From: Odontesthes bonariensis
Taxonomy: Eukaryota; Chordata; Actinopteri; Atheriniformes; Atherinopsidae
NCBI RefSeq assembly: GCF_027942865.1
Contig: NC_134517.1
Location: 15,343,775 to 15,407,774, forward strand
Reading direction: 5' to 3'
Length of the DNA stretch: 64,000 nt
Part shown: piece after piece, positions 24,422 through 37,370 of the stretch
Numbering within the stretch: position 1 is the stretch's first letter
Layout: each line of letters begins with the position of its first letter
Translations under genes and position numbers: made by a program
The notes under the pieces: generated by a model
Databases searched by the model: none
The model's input: the letters and a program-made list of their open reading frames with translations, nothing else
What the model was told of the DNA's origin: nothing

Positions 24422-25466
24422 ATGGAACCCCCTTTAAGCAAGAGGAATCCGGCGATAAGATTAGCGGATTTGGCAGCGACTCAACCCCATCCTCATCAGA
24501 ATATGACAGGCTTCCCGGGGCTAGGGGGGCATCACCCTCTCTCCCACCATGCCCACCTCCACCCTGGGGAGCTGGGCAACGACCCCGGAGTGGCACTCAC
24601 TCCATTTGGACCAGAGCACATGGCACAGACAAATGCTCTCAAACTTAGCCCATCTCAGCACATTCAGAGCCATCACGAAGCCCAGACCGCGGCATCTTTC
24701 ACTTCTGCTCAGACCACAGTTGGTTTCCCCGTGGCTCACCCCCACTCAGGCTACTCAAGCAGCAGGGACTTCATCCTCAGGAGAGAACTCTCAGCCTCTG
24801 CTATGCATGCACTTGGCGACCAGCATAGTTCCGCCTCCTCCCCTCATCACCATGGCATGTTCATCTCCCCAACAGGTGCTTATGGGCACACGGAAAGTGG
24901 GGCCCATTCACTATTCACTGGACTTCACGACCAGGCGTCCCCAGGTGCCCACCACCACCATGCCCTCAATGGGCAAATGCGCCTGGGTATACCGGGGGAC
25001 GTCTACGGCAGGCCAGAGCACTTCGGGCACAGGCCAGAGCACTATGGACCGTCTTCTCTCCACAGCTACAACTCCATGAACCTCAATGTGAACATCGCTT
25101 CTGCTCCTCACGGAGCCGCGGGGGCGTTTTTAAGATACATGCGGCAGCCCATAAAGCAAGAGCTCATCTGCAAATGGATCGACCAGGAGCAGAGTCAAAA
25201 GAAGCCGTGCTCTAAAACTTACAGCACCATGCACGAGCTGGTCAACCACGTCACGGTGGAGCACGTCGGGGGACCGGAGCAGAGCAGCCACGTCTGTTTT
25301 TGGGAGGAATGCCCACGGGAAGGAAAAGCTTTCAAAGCGAAGTACAAACTGATAAATCACATCCGAGTTCATACGGGAGAGAAGCCCTTCCCGTGTCCTT
25401 TCCCTGGTTGTGGAAAAGTGTTCGCTCGATCGGAAAATCTAAAGATTCACAAGAGAACTCACACAG
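24422..25466 (+). CDS. zic5: zic5 exon 1 (N-terminus to ZF3)
   Basis: 1,045 bp encoding residues 1-348 plus one base. It ends KIHKRTHT at a donor ACACAG before GTCAGT, at exactly the position and phase of zic2 intron 1, as expected for paralogues. The ATG at 24422 is the first in-frame ATG after a TAG at 24359-24361. His-rich runs occur at 142-144 and 177-180. Confidence 0.96.
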
Positions 25467-26353
25467 GTCAGTACCTCTCATTGTCTCAAACTTGCACGCC
25501 ACAGTTTTGAAAACATCGCTCGGTCGCCGAGCGTGACAACAGAATCTAGGCGACCTTGTTTTGCTGCTCACCTACTAAACAGATGGGCAAAACCACCGTG
25601 CGTAATTGCGCACAGAAAGAAAAAAAATGCTGTTATTCGGCAACGCATTTGTACAAGTAAACGTGTTTAATTTCCGTTGTCAAATATAAACTTTTTTTTA
25701 TCCACTCACCCGGGCGCCTGCGGTAGGCGTGTAAGGATTAGGGCATATGATTTGTAAAACGTGCTTACGTACATACTACTACACGCGTAAATGTAATTGT
25801 CCTCAGGCGTAGGACGTTTACGCAAAAGCAGTTTACATATGGATGAGGTTCTGACAAGGAAAAACAAAAGCATGTAACAAGTTGAGACACCGATAACCTG
25901 CCATGTTAACTATCAGGGGAATTAACTGTGCACTATACACCTCTGCTATGTGTGTAAAAAAGAAATCAGCCAAAAACAACTGCACGGCGACGAAAATGTC
26001 GGTTAGAGCTGTTTAATGTTTAAAGTCAAAGACAGAGAAATCCGAGCAGATCAACTTTCCACTGCTTTAAATTCTCACAACTGCCCTCTGGGAGCAGTTT
26101 TGTTGTTATTGGTCAGACCGAGGGTCCTATTTGGGCCAATAAAACGTGCAATTTAGACTTTTTTTTGCCACCGACAAGGCCACTCAATCTTATTCAAGCA
26201 TCTAAAATCCCCCAGAGGAGTAAATCCTTTACTAAAAACATAAAAGATCAGAAAGTCCAAGTTGAACTTTTCTGTTAGTTAGAAAGTGTATTTTTCAACA
26301 GGAATGTAGGGTACGTTTAAAAAGAAAACTACTCCTTTTTCTATTTTAGTGTG

Positions 26354-26438
<85 letters not shown>

Positions 26439-27274
26439 AGGGCTATGACCAGATTCCACTGCGGTGCACAAACGTCTCCTGGTGGTCTCATGAGTGCCCC
26501 CTTTCCACACACACGTAAACCAGAAGGCCTCAAGGCATGTTACACGTGTTCACACGGGAATATAGCCCACTTTAGGACAAGTGGGTGTGGAGCAGTGGTT
26601 CAAGTAGATATGTTTAGTGAGTGTGTCCTGATAAAGAGGGGTGTCCCACTCCAACGAGGAATCGCACACTTTGTTGATCTATCTAAGGTGTCGTGTTGAC
26701 AAGTTGTGATCCAGAGAGCCCAACATTCATTTTTCAGTTTTGGAAAAATGGAAATACATGTGGCTCCAACGTGAGGTGACCATGTTTTTCAGGCCCACAT
26801 GACACTGACTGTATCCGTTTCTCGTTCTATCCAGGTGAGAAACCTTTCAAGTGCGAGTTTGACGGATGCGACAGAAAATTCGCCAACAGCAGCGACCGGA
26901 AGAAGCACTCCCACGTCCACACCAGTGACAAGCCTTACTACTGCAAAGTCCGCGGCTGTGACAAATCCTACACACACCCGAGCTCGTTGCGGAAACACAT
27001 GAAAGTGCACTGCAAGTCCCCGCCGCCCCCTTCCACCAACGTCCCCTATATTTCCTCCACAAACCCTCTGGGGGACTCTCTCTCGCCCAATTCTGAACCG
27101 CACAGGAACCGCTCGGCGAACCTCTCCCCTCAGGTCACCAACCTCAACGAGTGGTACGTGTGCCAGGGGAGCGGAGGACACAACCACCTCCACACCCCCT
27201 CCAGTGATGTGCCAACGTCGGATTCTGACGATGAGGACACTTTCAGAAATTCAGACCCCAGGACAATGCTCTGA
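24422..27274 (+). CDS. zic5: Zic5 zinc-finger transcription factor (two exons)
   Basis: Exons 24422-25466 and 26835-27274 join with a GT-AG phase-1 intron into 495 codons (494 residues plus TGA). The start [10 protein letters not shown] and the stretch [16 protein letters not shown] are specific to Zic5, as are GPEHMAQ and [13 protein letters not shown]-like motif [12 protein letters not shown] lies at 112-123. Fingers: ZF1 C250/C263/H276/H281, ZF2 C292/C297/H313/H317, ZF3 C325/C330/H343/H347, ZF4 C355/C360/H373/H377, ZF5 C385/C390/H403/H407 (CKVRGC spacing, the Zic5 type). Unlike Zic1-3, NEWYV (453-457) is not terminal; it is followed by 37 residues with an acidic SDSDDED stretch. The protein acts in the nucleus in neural tube and neural crest development and is divergently paired with zic2. 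It is much shorter than human ZIC5 (about 660) because Pro/Ala tracts are absent. In-frame coding-like sequence continues upstream of the ATG without another ATG. Confidence 0.97.
25467..26834 (+). other. zic5: zic5 intron 1
   Basis: 1,368-bp intron with donor GTCAGT and acceptor TTCTATCCAG. It contains an 82-bp GT microsatellite (26356-26437). The sequence at 26100-26170 has the CCAAT-type motifs ATTGG and CCAAT. Read-through of the donor would add 14 codons and then a TGA at 25508-25510. Confidence 0.9.
26356..26437. repeat. (GT)n microsatellite in the zic5 intron
   Basis: An uninterrupted tract of about 41 GT units, the longest dinucleotide repeat in the zic genes. Length polymorphism is expected. 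Confidence 0.97.
26835..27274 (+). CDS. zic5: zic5 exon 2 (ZF4, ZF5 and acidic tail)
   Basis: 440 bp encoding residues 349-494. It opens [16 protein letters not shown], continues through ZF5, then a Pro/Ser-rich linker, [23 protein letters not shown] and an acidic end before TGA at 27272-27274. The split glycine codon at the exon junction is restored correctly. Confidence 0.96.
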
Positions 27275-28291
27275 TGGCCTGTTTACATCCACTTGACTGT
27301 CATACTTGTCATCCAATTAACCAATTTATGTGTAGAAGAACCATGCTGGCCCGTGCGCTTGGGATGTCGTTCAGATATGTTTTCGCAGTAGAAAGCAAAC
27401 ACTAAAATCATCAAAGTCCCATTTCATCGTTGGTGCAATGTAAGCTTAATTGTGTGAAGAGGACATTTTTTTTCTGAGGTGACCCTGACCTTTACCTTAG
27501 ATGTAAATCGCAGCCATCAAATAAGCAATTTTAAAGTAAAAGTAGAGTCGACATTGGAGGTAAAACATACAGCCTAAATGTGATTCAGATTTTCTCTTTT
27601 TTTTTAAATGATCCCTCATTTACAAGATTAATATCCAGGGTTTTAATTAACTGCATGACATGAGACTCAACTGGTGTGCTGAAGTCACATCTTTCACATG
27701 GCCTCCCATCATCCTCTTGCAGTTAATAACTGGACTGCAATCAATCACTGTCACATTAAAGACATTTCAGGCGGAAAAGGTACTGCTTTTAATCTGACAT
27801 GTGGCAACAAAAAGTCAACTGACAAAATGTGGGTGCTGGAAATAAGGCAATTTCTTTAAAAAAAAAAAAAAACATTTAAAAAAAAATCATGTTCCTGTAA
27901 GTTGTGCTACAAACAAACAAAAAAAAAAAACAGTAAGGGAAAGAAATTGAGGAGGCAAACATCTAAGTGTCTTAAGGGATCTCGTTTTTTTCAGATTTAT
28001 ACAAAACATGTGTTTGGATGGAATTTTGTAATATTTAAGAACTATTTAAGACTATATTTTATGCAAAATACGCAAGCGTAATGCTTGTTAAAGAGTCCAG
28101 TAAGTCCCTTGAGACCCTAAATGTCTACACTGACAGGCTTTGACCCTGCAGGATTTGTACATATGTACTTGTGCTGATGCTTGTGAATGTTGTGTAGTTT
28201 TAATAACAAAAAAAAAAAAAAAATGTTGTTTTGTACAATGTAATTTATTTGCTGGTATCAGTGTCGTACTGGAATTACAGAAACACCAAAG

Positions 28292-28316
28292 AATAATAAT
28301 AATAATAATAATAATA
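28292..28316. repeat. (AAT)n microsatellite in the zic5 3' UTR
   Basis: About eight AAT units inside the inferred 3' UTR. Confidence 0.9.
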
Positions 28317-28620
28317 TGAGTTTTTGGTGATGTGTAGAGCCCTGCTGATGTTCTTTTCAGATTCATGTTCAAACTCTCTCTTGGTTCGTTTTTATTTGTG
28401 CTCTGTAAAAGAAGAAAAAACATCCACTTGAATAGGCTGTGTAATGTGAAAAGTCCCCTTTCTCGCATGCCTTTTGTAGTGATCTGTCTTTCATATTGAG
28501 GTGCATGGTGCCATTGGACATTATAGATAAAAAAGAAAGAAAGAAAAAAAGAGGGAGATGACTGTGCAGTTCTTTGATGTTCAAGATTTAATTTACAATA
28601 TAAAAGTCATGCTAAAATTT

Positions 28621-28626
28621 AATAAA
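28621..28626 (+). terminator. zic5: Polyadenylation signal of zic5
   Basis: Canonical AATAAA about 1.35 kb after the zic5 stop. It is the best-placed signal I see downstream of the gene; its use is inferred. Confidence 0.5.
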
Positions 28627-29033
28627 AAAAAATATCTATATATACACCAGAGCATATGGAGTAAATAATGTTCAAATGATTATGAATTCAGTTAAATTGA
28701 TTAATGGCGTCATTTAATGTTTATTATGGCATTTACAAGGCATAAACTGGACTGTCAATTTAGCTGGTGGTTGCGGGATTTTATCCTCCTGTATGATGTT
28801 TGTTAGGAAGCTGAAACCTTTTTTTTCTTGTCTCAATAACTACAGCTTTAACATGAGCTGCAGGAGTCAACAAACCACCAAAAATCTCGCTTTAAACGGG
28901 AAAAGCTGACGCCGCTCTGTTCGCTCACTATCCCAACGTGTCCATCAAACATCCACTGTTCCCAGAAGCAGGCCTTAAGAGCCGAGGAGCCTGGTTTATA
29001 AACTAATCACTGAGCTATTGGGAAAACTTATAG

Positions 29034-29049
29034 CCCCCTGATGGCGCTA
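29034..29049 (+). promoter_or_regulatory. CTCF-like motif downstream of zic5
   Basis: The sequence CCCCCTGATGGCGCTA contains the core GATGGCGCT of the vertebrate CTCF consensus (CCACTAGATGGCGCT) but lacks one or two bases in the left half. It lies about 400 bp after the inferred zic5 polyadenylation site, where a domain boundary would be plausible. A motif match alone is weak evidence. Confidence 0.3.
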
Positions 29050-32000
29050 CCTCTGAAAGGCTGCGACGACACAAAGCAGCCGAGGCATGAATCATTCATG
29101 GGAAAAATAAAAGATAAAAGATATCTGACAATAAGCAAAGCCTTGTATAGAGTGTATAAAACAAGTTCCCCCTCTTATTTCCTCCATCAAAACGCACGAT
29201 CTCGCTTTCAAAGAGTTGCCTGTCCAGTCTATAGAATTAAAATTGACCAACGCCAGTTGTGCACCACTTCAAAGGCTGCGGAGTCTGAGAGGAAGGCCGG
29301 CTGCTTTGACAGTCTTCATGGCGCATTAGGATTTCTATGGCAATTGGTTAGTGAGACGCTCACATTTGAATATGTCCGGTTGCACTAAGTGCCACTAAAT
29401 GAACTACAATCCAAACGTGGACGGGATGCAACCTCTCCAGAAGTACGCGCTGTCACAAACACGCCGTTGACAGGTGGATGAAACGCAAGCTTCAGATCTG
29501 CCACTGATTTGAAGTCAAAAGAAGAAAAAAAAAAAAGGAAAACGAGGAAAAAATGTCCTACTAACTGACTCCTTGTGTTTTGTTGTTTTGTTTTTTTTTT
29601 TAAGAAAAAAATGCTGAGCTTCTACGTTGCCTCAATTAAGATGCACCTTACTTAGATCGACCTGGAGGATTTGGGGATATGAAATCCTCTCAGTTAATGA
29701 GCGAAAACTATCTTAGATATCAACACACTTTTAAAGCGCGAGAAAAGAATCACTTCATCAGCACAATGAAGCTGCAATAAAAGGCAAAGTCTGCAGGTTT
29801 GCCCATTTACAGCTGCCTTGTCAGGATTTCTGCAAACACTTCATCTGCTGCTTCATTCAAAGTGCTCGTGGCCCTCACCTCGCTTTGTGCGTGGACTTTT
29901 ATAGGGGGTAAGGGCCAAAAAGAGGAGCGTCCTCTTGTAAGGTCCTGTTTGGAAACAAACGCTCAATGAATGCTACAAGATAAACACGATGAAAAATAAC
30001 CAGAGACAGTTCGTGCGGCATTAAAAGGAGGGAGACTTAATAAAAGGGAGTGAAGCAGTCACCCTTCAGCGAGAAACGCTTTGAAGTAGAACTTATTATC
30101 TGAGAAATACTTTTTGGTTGTCCTAACGACGCCGTTGAATGGGAAAGGCGCTCCTTTGTCAGCGATTTGTTCTCCTTTAGTGGGATGTCCGTGGAAATCA
30201 CTTACATGGGCCACCTTAACATACTGCCTGCAAATCAGTAACTGGCAGAGTCAGACATGCAGACGCCACTTTGGAGAGGACAAAGCGCAAAAAAAAAAAA
30301 AAGTGCAGTGAGAACGTCACTGATTCCCAATTGCGCCTTTTCTAAAAGGCTCGAACGATAATTTCTCAGACGAGCGTGGAACCAAAACAAATGCAGTCTT
30401 GTCAGACTTTACAAGTATTATCCATCTTGTGAATGCCGCTGGCACAATGCGCACCAAAATTGCTTGTGAGGCGATCATTCTGGTCACAAAAGTTAAACAG
30501 TCTCTGTTGGGAGAGAGAAAACAAGAAAGACAGAAAGAAAGAAAGACAGAAAGAAAGAAAGAAAGAAAAGGGGAGAAAAAAGAAAAAACGGGGGTCATTT
30601 GATCCAAGCACCTGCGCCAGGGACGGCAGTATGCCTGGCTCACCTTCATGGCCAGGCTTCTTGGTTTATTAAGGGTGAAGGTAGAGTAAAATGTATGTAT
30701 TAAAAAAATAAAGGTAATTTTAATAATTAATAATTGAACTACAGCTTGAATTTTCCTGGGAAACAAAGAGCAGGTGTGGAGACAAGCAGCACCTCTTTAC
30801 ACCAGCCGCTGCCCCTCATACCGCAGAACAGCAGCACCTTGTGACAGCTTTGGCCCCTTTTTCACTCAGCTTCCCAATAAAAATCACACTTCTCTGGATC
30901 CTATGATGAACGGATACCGAGGATTGAGTGGCAAACGGAAGTCAGGACCCCTGGAAATAGATAAATAGAGGCTCTCTGTAAATCAGCATTAATTCGGCTG
31001 CTATTTTTCTTTATTGTCTTGTAGACTATAAATTTAAGATATGCACGCCCGTTTAGTGAAGTCAAAGCACAGGGCAACTGCTCAACTCAAATAAAGACCC
31101 TATTCGAGAGGGGCGCACATGCAGCATTCTTTGTTTTGTGGAAGGTCCATTCCAGTCAATTTTAAGCCACTTTTCGCCTTGCCTCTAATCCACTGTAGAG
31201 AAGACATGCTGAATGCAATAGCTCATTGTCAATTTCTTAAATCTGGCTGCGAAGCGAAATAATAACTGTCTGAGTGATCACCGTGTCTCACGTGCGTCCA
31301 ATATCTCTGCGCTCAACATTAAAGTGTGCCTTTTGCCACAGCATTCCACCTGTTTGTCTCCCGAGTGAAAACTTTCTCCCACTGTGACCTTTAGGTGTCT
31401 CAGACTTTCTTTTTCTCACGAACGCACGAGAGACAGAAAAAAACATTCCCTGCTCCACCTGGTTACTGTCTTAAGTTTCACGAGGAGGTCAGAAAACAAG
31501 GCTGCAGTTGGGCTTGCACCTCTCCCGGTAAAGTCGACACTCTCCACCCAAATACTGCCTTTGGAGCGGTTTTTTTTAACCCCCCCTTTTCTTTTCAAGC
31601 GCAGATTTCTGTCTGCGAACAGTTTTTTTTTTCCCCGTCATACACGTACTCCAGCCTGCATGCAGGGGACAACTCGATGGGAAGTTAAGGGGTGCGACTC
31701 AAAACTGTGTTGTTGTTGTTTGACGATGGAGTCCTACCCCCTCAATCGCGGATTGTGTGCGTTGAGGGAACTGAAAAATTATTTGTCCCGTGTTACACGC
31801 GGGCTAGTCGGACGTCTACAGGGGGAAAGTCGCGCCTCTCCAGCCCAACTTCAGCAGCTGTGGTTTCACCTATTAGCCCCGATGTGTTTCCCAGAGGAGT
31901 TCGAGAGTTACACATCAGACAAAAGGCTCCAAGGGGGGTTACTCAACTGACCTGTACTTTTCAGTTTCATAGGAACTTCATTAAATCAATTACCTAATGT

Positions 32001-35000
32001 GCACATCATCATTTGAGTATTTTTAAATGCCAAAAATGTTCTGTGTGTCCACCATCCACCCACCCAGCACCCCCCCCTCTCCCTCTTCAAATATTGAGTC
32101 TGTTCCACGGAGACGTGGCGGGGCCAGTGATGGTGTAATAGAGGTTTGAGAATCATTAAAAATAATCAGAAGCCCATTAATTATGTGTTGGGAAGAAAAT
32201 GCAGCTTCATATTTAAGTCATGTCTTAGTTAGTCATAACAGTAAGAGTTCTTCTGGCTGAAATACTGGATTTTAGATGGATTTGATCGATTTCATGCTTA
32301 TTTGAATGTCTTCTGAGTAAAAAAAATTTTTTTTAAATGAGCCAGTAAGTCAATCTATGGGTTATTTATATTCTCAGTATAAAAGAGCAAAATGAAAACT
32401 ATGCTAAAGAAAAGGGGATAAAAAGATATCCCCAAAGATTGTGACACTGCCATAGGGCCTGCATTTTCTAAACAACATAAATGTCACTTATCTTCAATGT
32501 TTGCACTTTGTGTGTTCCAACAAAACATGATAAATTAGTTCCTTGAAATATTTCAGTTTCAAAAGCTTTGACACTGGTCCTCGCACTCCTCTTTTGCCCA
32601 TAATTAGCAATAATTCATGGCACAAAAAGGATCCGTGCTACACTACAATGACAAGATTTTAACTTAATTTATTGGCTTACCTATGTAACTGATTCCCTGT
32701 GTTGTCACATGAATCATATCTACTTTGCAGTCACGAACTGCTGTTCACAAGAGCGTGATGCATCACTCAGAAACTGACATAATATCTGGTGGCTCAGTAA
32801 CATCTGTGGGGGTAGAGACTTGGTGCCAGTCCAAAGCCCCATCCCAGGACTGGGAGCCACTCCAAGGCAGTAGGTGAGGAGAGCAAGGTCGTCCACGGAC
32901 AACTGCATGAGCCAGGCCCCGCTATACCTGGCCCATTATACGGCCCACCGGCCAGAAAGTAGAAACTAAAGTGCAGATAAGCGTGAGCATGCTGCCCCAG
33001 TAGTCTCTTATTGAATGACAAGGCTTTCCTAAAAGCCTCTAAATGCAGGATGTAGGCTTCAGCGTACTTGGAAAGTAGGGACGAGCGGGTGGAGGGAAGT
33101 GGTGAACTACTCCATCAAAGTGAAGCAGATGGACTTTTCAGAGGATATTCTGATTTGTGCCCAGGGATGATGCTGCTTAGAAGGTACTAGATAGAACTAA
33201 AAGCAACAGCAGCATCATCTCTGGCACGTGTGGAACAAGCTGTGTGACTCTTGCATGTCGTAGTTGTTTGAAATTAAGCACGTTTAAGCATTACAGGGTG
33301 ACCGTTTTAGCATATAAGCTGAAATAAATCAAATATAATGTTGTTGGGCTCCATATTATAAAATTGCATTTGTGTCAAAATTGCCAACATGAGGCTAACT
33401 CTGGACAAGTCGCTACTTAAGACATGCTTATGCTTACCCACTGGGGTAACAACACATTTGAGGCCTCCTCATAAATAGAGGATTACTCTCACTACCACAA
33501 TACCTGATAATCACATTCAAATCCAAGTTGCCCCCCCCCCCCTCCCCTCCCCATTCATATCTTAAAACCTATCTGTGATGGAGTAAAATGATTGCAGAAA
33601 TGAAGAGCCGGTCCACCACTTTGCTCCATCCCCATCCCTGTGCCTCATCTTTTTCGCCATCACCCTCGCATTGTGGACAAAGATTAGTATCAGGGACAGA
33701 TTTGTGCAGAACTATCATGCCTGCAACATCAGAGGGCTGGGCCTGAATGCACCTGGTTTTATTTCAGGAAAGGTCAGCATAGAGAGAGGGGGGAATCACT
33801 CGATCGCAGCTGGGAAGAGGGAAGAGGGGGCATCCTTGGAAACAAGAGGGGAGAAAAGGGACAGGCTTGCATTCGGATAAGAAGTGGGAACATGGGCAAA
33901 GTGAGCTCGGTAAACAGTCCTGTTAATAAAAACAAAGACAAGGGGCCATTTGTGTCGACAACAGATAAGAGCATGACTCCTGCTCCGTCTGCGAAGATCG
34001 GACTTTCTCAAAGTTGAGTCACCGCATGTTCATCGTGGGTAAACTGGTGAAGATGGTTACCAATCATCCTCAGCATCCAGGCTCACTGTAGGAGCTCTAA
34101 TTCAAAGCAAAGTATCCAGTGTAGAGAAACCACAGCCTCCTCAGACGCGCAGTGCCAGGACCTCCCTCTGACTTCATGGAGATGTGCGTGTGGATCCCCA
34201 AACATCACAAGCCTCACGCCCATTTGCTTTAACAGACTTGGGTTTGGCAATGACAGATACGGCTCTGAATGGGCAGAAGGAAATGTGGCTTCTTGATGTT
34301 CTCAGTGGACCAGGGATAAGCCAGAAAGGAAATATGGCTGGATAGGCAATTAGACTGAGATATGGGGGTCTCCATCTGACCCAGAGCTTCAAAGAGATAT
34401 GGGTTCGGTCTGGTGAGGCCCCATCTGAGGCTTAAGGCATAAACGATTGAATACCAAGATGACCTATAGTATCAGGAGTGTCCAGAAAACATCCCCGACA
34501 CCTCTCCATACACTACACTTTTCCCTTATTTTCTCTTTATTTCAGAATAGAATGTTGTTCTGAAAAAAAAGTGAACTTGGTAAGAAATCACAATCCTCTA
34601 CCTCACCTACGGACACAAACAGTGCACTTAAGCTCTATTACTTGCTGTGAAGATACTAATGACAGCCATAATGTGTCTGCTCGTCCCACAGGACACTTCG
34701 CTCTGGACCGTCCCAATCATAAGACTAATTGTATAATTAGGCCAGCTCCGCTGGGGATGGGGACCTTTTGGCCCTTCGCAGACACTTGCCATGGTAAATG
34801 ACAGTACATCTCACAAAATATCAAAGCTTATCCATCTTAGTGACACAGAAAGATGGGGATTTAATTACACAGGAGCAGATCACCAAAAATCTGAAAACAA
34901 AACATATCCAGCATGTCAAAAAACTTACAGAGGCTTTTCTGACTGTATCCGTAGATTTCACAGCAGCCAGTAGATTATGTATTCATCACTTTAGAGGCTG

Positions 35001-36865
35001 CAGAGAGCGGAGTCCTTATTTCCCTACAGTAGCCCCTCCCTAGATTTTCAGCATCGCCATGCGCATCATTATGGTTGTCAAAAGTTGTAGTTGGAGTATG
35101 AACTCTCCGTGATGTCGGCTGTGACAGGCGCAGCTTCGCGGGGAGCCAGGGGGAGAAGGAGGAGAATACGTGACGCGCAGGTGCTTCGGGTCTGATCGGC
35201 CATGGCGAGGTTAGGCCACTTCTCCATCCGGGAGGGCCCCATAGGTGCCCTCATTAAGCAGGCCCCTGTTGCACCGAGCCGCGTGCATATGGTGAGGGGG
35301 AGTTGCGACTCCTCACACTGGGAAAAACTCCCTCTCTCACCTGGCCTCGGTCCGTCTGTCACAGCTCCTATAGGGAGTTCTCTCGATACGAATTATAATA
35401 AGCACGAGGGGGACTGAAAGGGCACTCTGGTGGGGCATCATCAGGTATAGGGCAGGCGTCAATTTCAAAACACCTCCAAAAAGTCGCGTAAACCCACAAG
35501 ACGAACTAAATTATGAATGTAAAAGAGCAAACTATGCCAACTGAGCTCTAAAGGAACATAATCCGCACCGACACATTTCTTACTCACCTATTCGCGACTC
35601 AACACGTCACCTCATTATACATTTCATGACGCATGTCTCAACAGAAACAAATGAAGTTTCTTCAAACTTCCCCGCTGCACACTGTGACCGAGTTTCAAAG
35701 GGCAAGTGGTGCTTCATTAACCGTATCCCCATTTACTTCAGACCCCCCCGAGACTCAGAGAGAGTGGATTAATGTCAATTACCTGTCATTTTGCTACACC
35801 TAACAACAATACGTTATTTCAGCTCGGGTTTAATTAAATCACTGCGTAGCAGGAGACGACTTGAAGACGGTGAACGACAACGCAACACGCAACTTCACTG
35901 TCACTCGTAGTAAGAAATGAGCAGATTATTGGTTGCTGTTTCTGTAAAGCCTTTAGGGGAGAGGTTTATAGAAAACAAATAGGTATGTGGCTCCGAATCC
36001 ACCGTTTCATTATGATTTGTGTTTGGTGGCAGCGAAGAAATTGAGGGTGAAATATTGTTCTTTCCCTTTTTCTTCTATTCTGCTCAAACAAAGGCACACT
36101 TTAAATGTAGGCAAAATTACAAAAAAAAAAGGGGGTTTTGGATTACCACAAGTTTAAGACGGTAAATAGACTTGAAATGTCTTGTCTGATGCCAACCAAT
36201 AACTGCCACAAGAACGTGGCCTCCCCGTAAAAGACCCAAATTGACCGGACTGAACAAAAAGACACAGTACTGGACAAAGAAAACACCATCCAGCTCGAGG
36301 ACCAACGAGGGCTTTCTTTCACTTTTCAATCACTTGTGGTAGTGCTCGGGATTAAGAGAGGGCTCTTGACTCCCTCTTTCACACAAAACCAAGAGTGCTT
36401 GTCAGCAACTTGAGGGGGGAAAAGGAGGAGAATAATACGTGAGTCCAGGGTTATCGTGTTTAATTGGATTAGGTGGTGTCGTGTTGAAGTACAGAGCATG
36501 GTAATCGAGAGATAGACGGCAACGTGGCCGGAATAAATGCCCCTCTAAAATGCTTAACAGAACAACTTAATGTCAGAAATGGTTTGATGGCTTTTTATCG
36601 TTATGATTATTCGAACAAGAAAATGCTGATAAACGTCCCATTAGATAAAAAAAATAAATAAATAAGGACCGGTGTCCCTCTGTAACGTGAGGTGATACAT
36701 GCTGAGGCTAAGAGCTGCGGCACAGGAGAGGTTTATATGGTTGGGGTTGTGTTGTCGGCTCTGCGCTGCGCTCATCTGAGCGTCAAGCGGCGGCAGCGAC
36801 AACAAGGTGCGCGCAGCTGTGTGTGCAGGTGCGCGGCCTCCACCTGCTCAATGGCACAGAAAGGG

Positions 36866-36922
36866 AGACGGGAGGAGGAGGGGGGAGGGGGGGGGGAAGA
36901 GAAGGAGGAGGAGGAGGTTGAC
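36866..36922. repeat. Polypurine (GGA/G-rich) tract
   Basis: An almost pure purine run (GGAGGAGG, G-runs of up to nine or ten, then GAGGAGGAGG). It could form triplex or G-quadruplex structures. Confidence 0.85.
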
Positions 36923-37320
36923 CGGTGGTGCGGATCAAGAGCTTGGTCTTCTGAGTGTGCGGAGAAATGAGAAATATAGCACCCAATTCGCGTCCGTGTG
37001 TTTTGCCCTCTGCGAGAGGCGGTCTTCTAAAAACTCGAGGAGGAAAACTGAGATCGAAGTGTAAAGTTTTGGAGAAAGCACAGAACGCTCAATATTGGGC
37101 TTGGAACTTTCCACTGACGAAACACCCGTTTGTTTGCTCGTAATGCGCGGCATTAACAGATCCACATGCCCCAGGTGTGAGCAGCTGTTTTACACCACTT
37201 TGCTTTGAAACGTCATACGCGAGTCGAAAAACTGCGGGGTTGGATGAAGCCACTGTGTGAAAGCTTTTATAGAGGATGCTCAGCAGAGCAGGATCAGAGG
37301 CGAAGACGCGCATCAGTGCT

Positions 37321-37353
<33 letters not shown>

Positions 37354-37370
37354 ACACACACACGCGTGTG
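37321..37370. repeat. Alternating purine-pyrimidine CA/CG tract (Z-DNA prone)
   Basis: Fifty bases alternate strictly between pyrimidine and purine: (CA)n, a central (CG)n block of about 14 bases, (CA)n again, then CGCGTGTG. A CG core flanked by CA is among the strongest known Z-DNA-forming arrangements. It is also rich in CpG. Confidence 0.92.

Larger units (their letters stand above)
27275..28650 (+). other. zic5: zic5 3' untranslated region (inferred)
   Basis: This is AT-rich sequence after the stop codon with several A-runs, an AAT repeat (28292-28316) and an AATAAA signal at 28621-28626. Cleavage shortly after would give a 3' UTR of about 1.37 kb. ATTTA motifs are few. The end point is inferred. 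Confidence 0.55.
28651..37320. other. zic5-clybl intergenic region, proximal part
   Basis: No exon, RNA gene or named transposon was recognised. Low-complexity parts are a GAAA-rich purine run at 30515-30590, a C12 run at about 33531-33542 and a G-rich purine block at 36866-36922. The longest frame (31384-31950, 188 codons, plus strand) starts with GTG and has no recognisable domain. Large stretches (28.9-29.4, 31.0-31.4 and 35.6-36.0 kb) look unique and low in repeats, as candidate regulatory sequence would, but this is only an impression from composition. Confidence 0.45.

Noticed and set aside
24235..25079. Long plus-strand frames of 137 and 176 codons overlapping zic5 exon 1
   Set aside because: They are alternative-frame shadows of the GC-rich, His/Pro-rich zic5 coding sequence.
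30317..30766. 149-codon minus-strand frame rich in Phe, Leu and Ser
   Set aside because: Its sequence is produced by the GAAA-rich purine repeat on the other strand (30515-30590). It is low complexity, not a membrane protein.
32720..33021. Overlapping minus-strand frames in GC-richer DNA, considered as a possible exon or SINE
   Set aside because: No tRNA-type A/B box, poly-A tail, target duplication or protein motif could be recognised.
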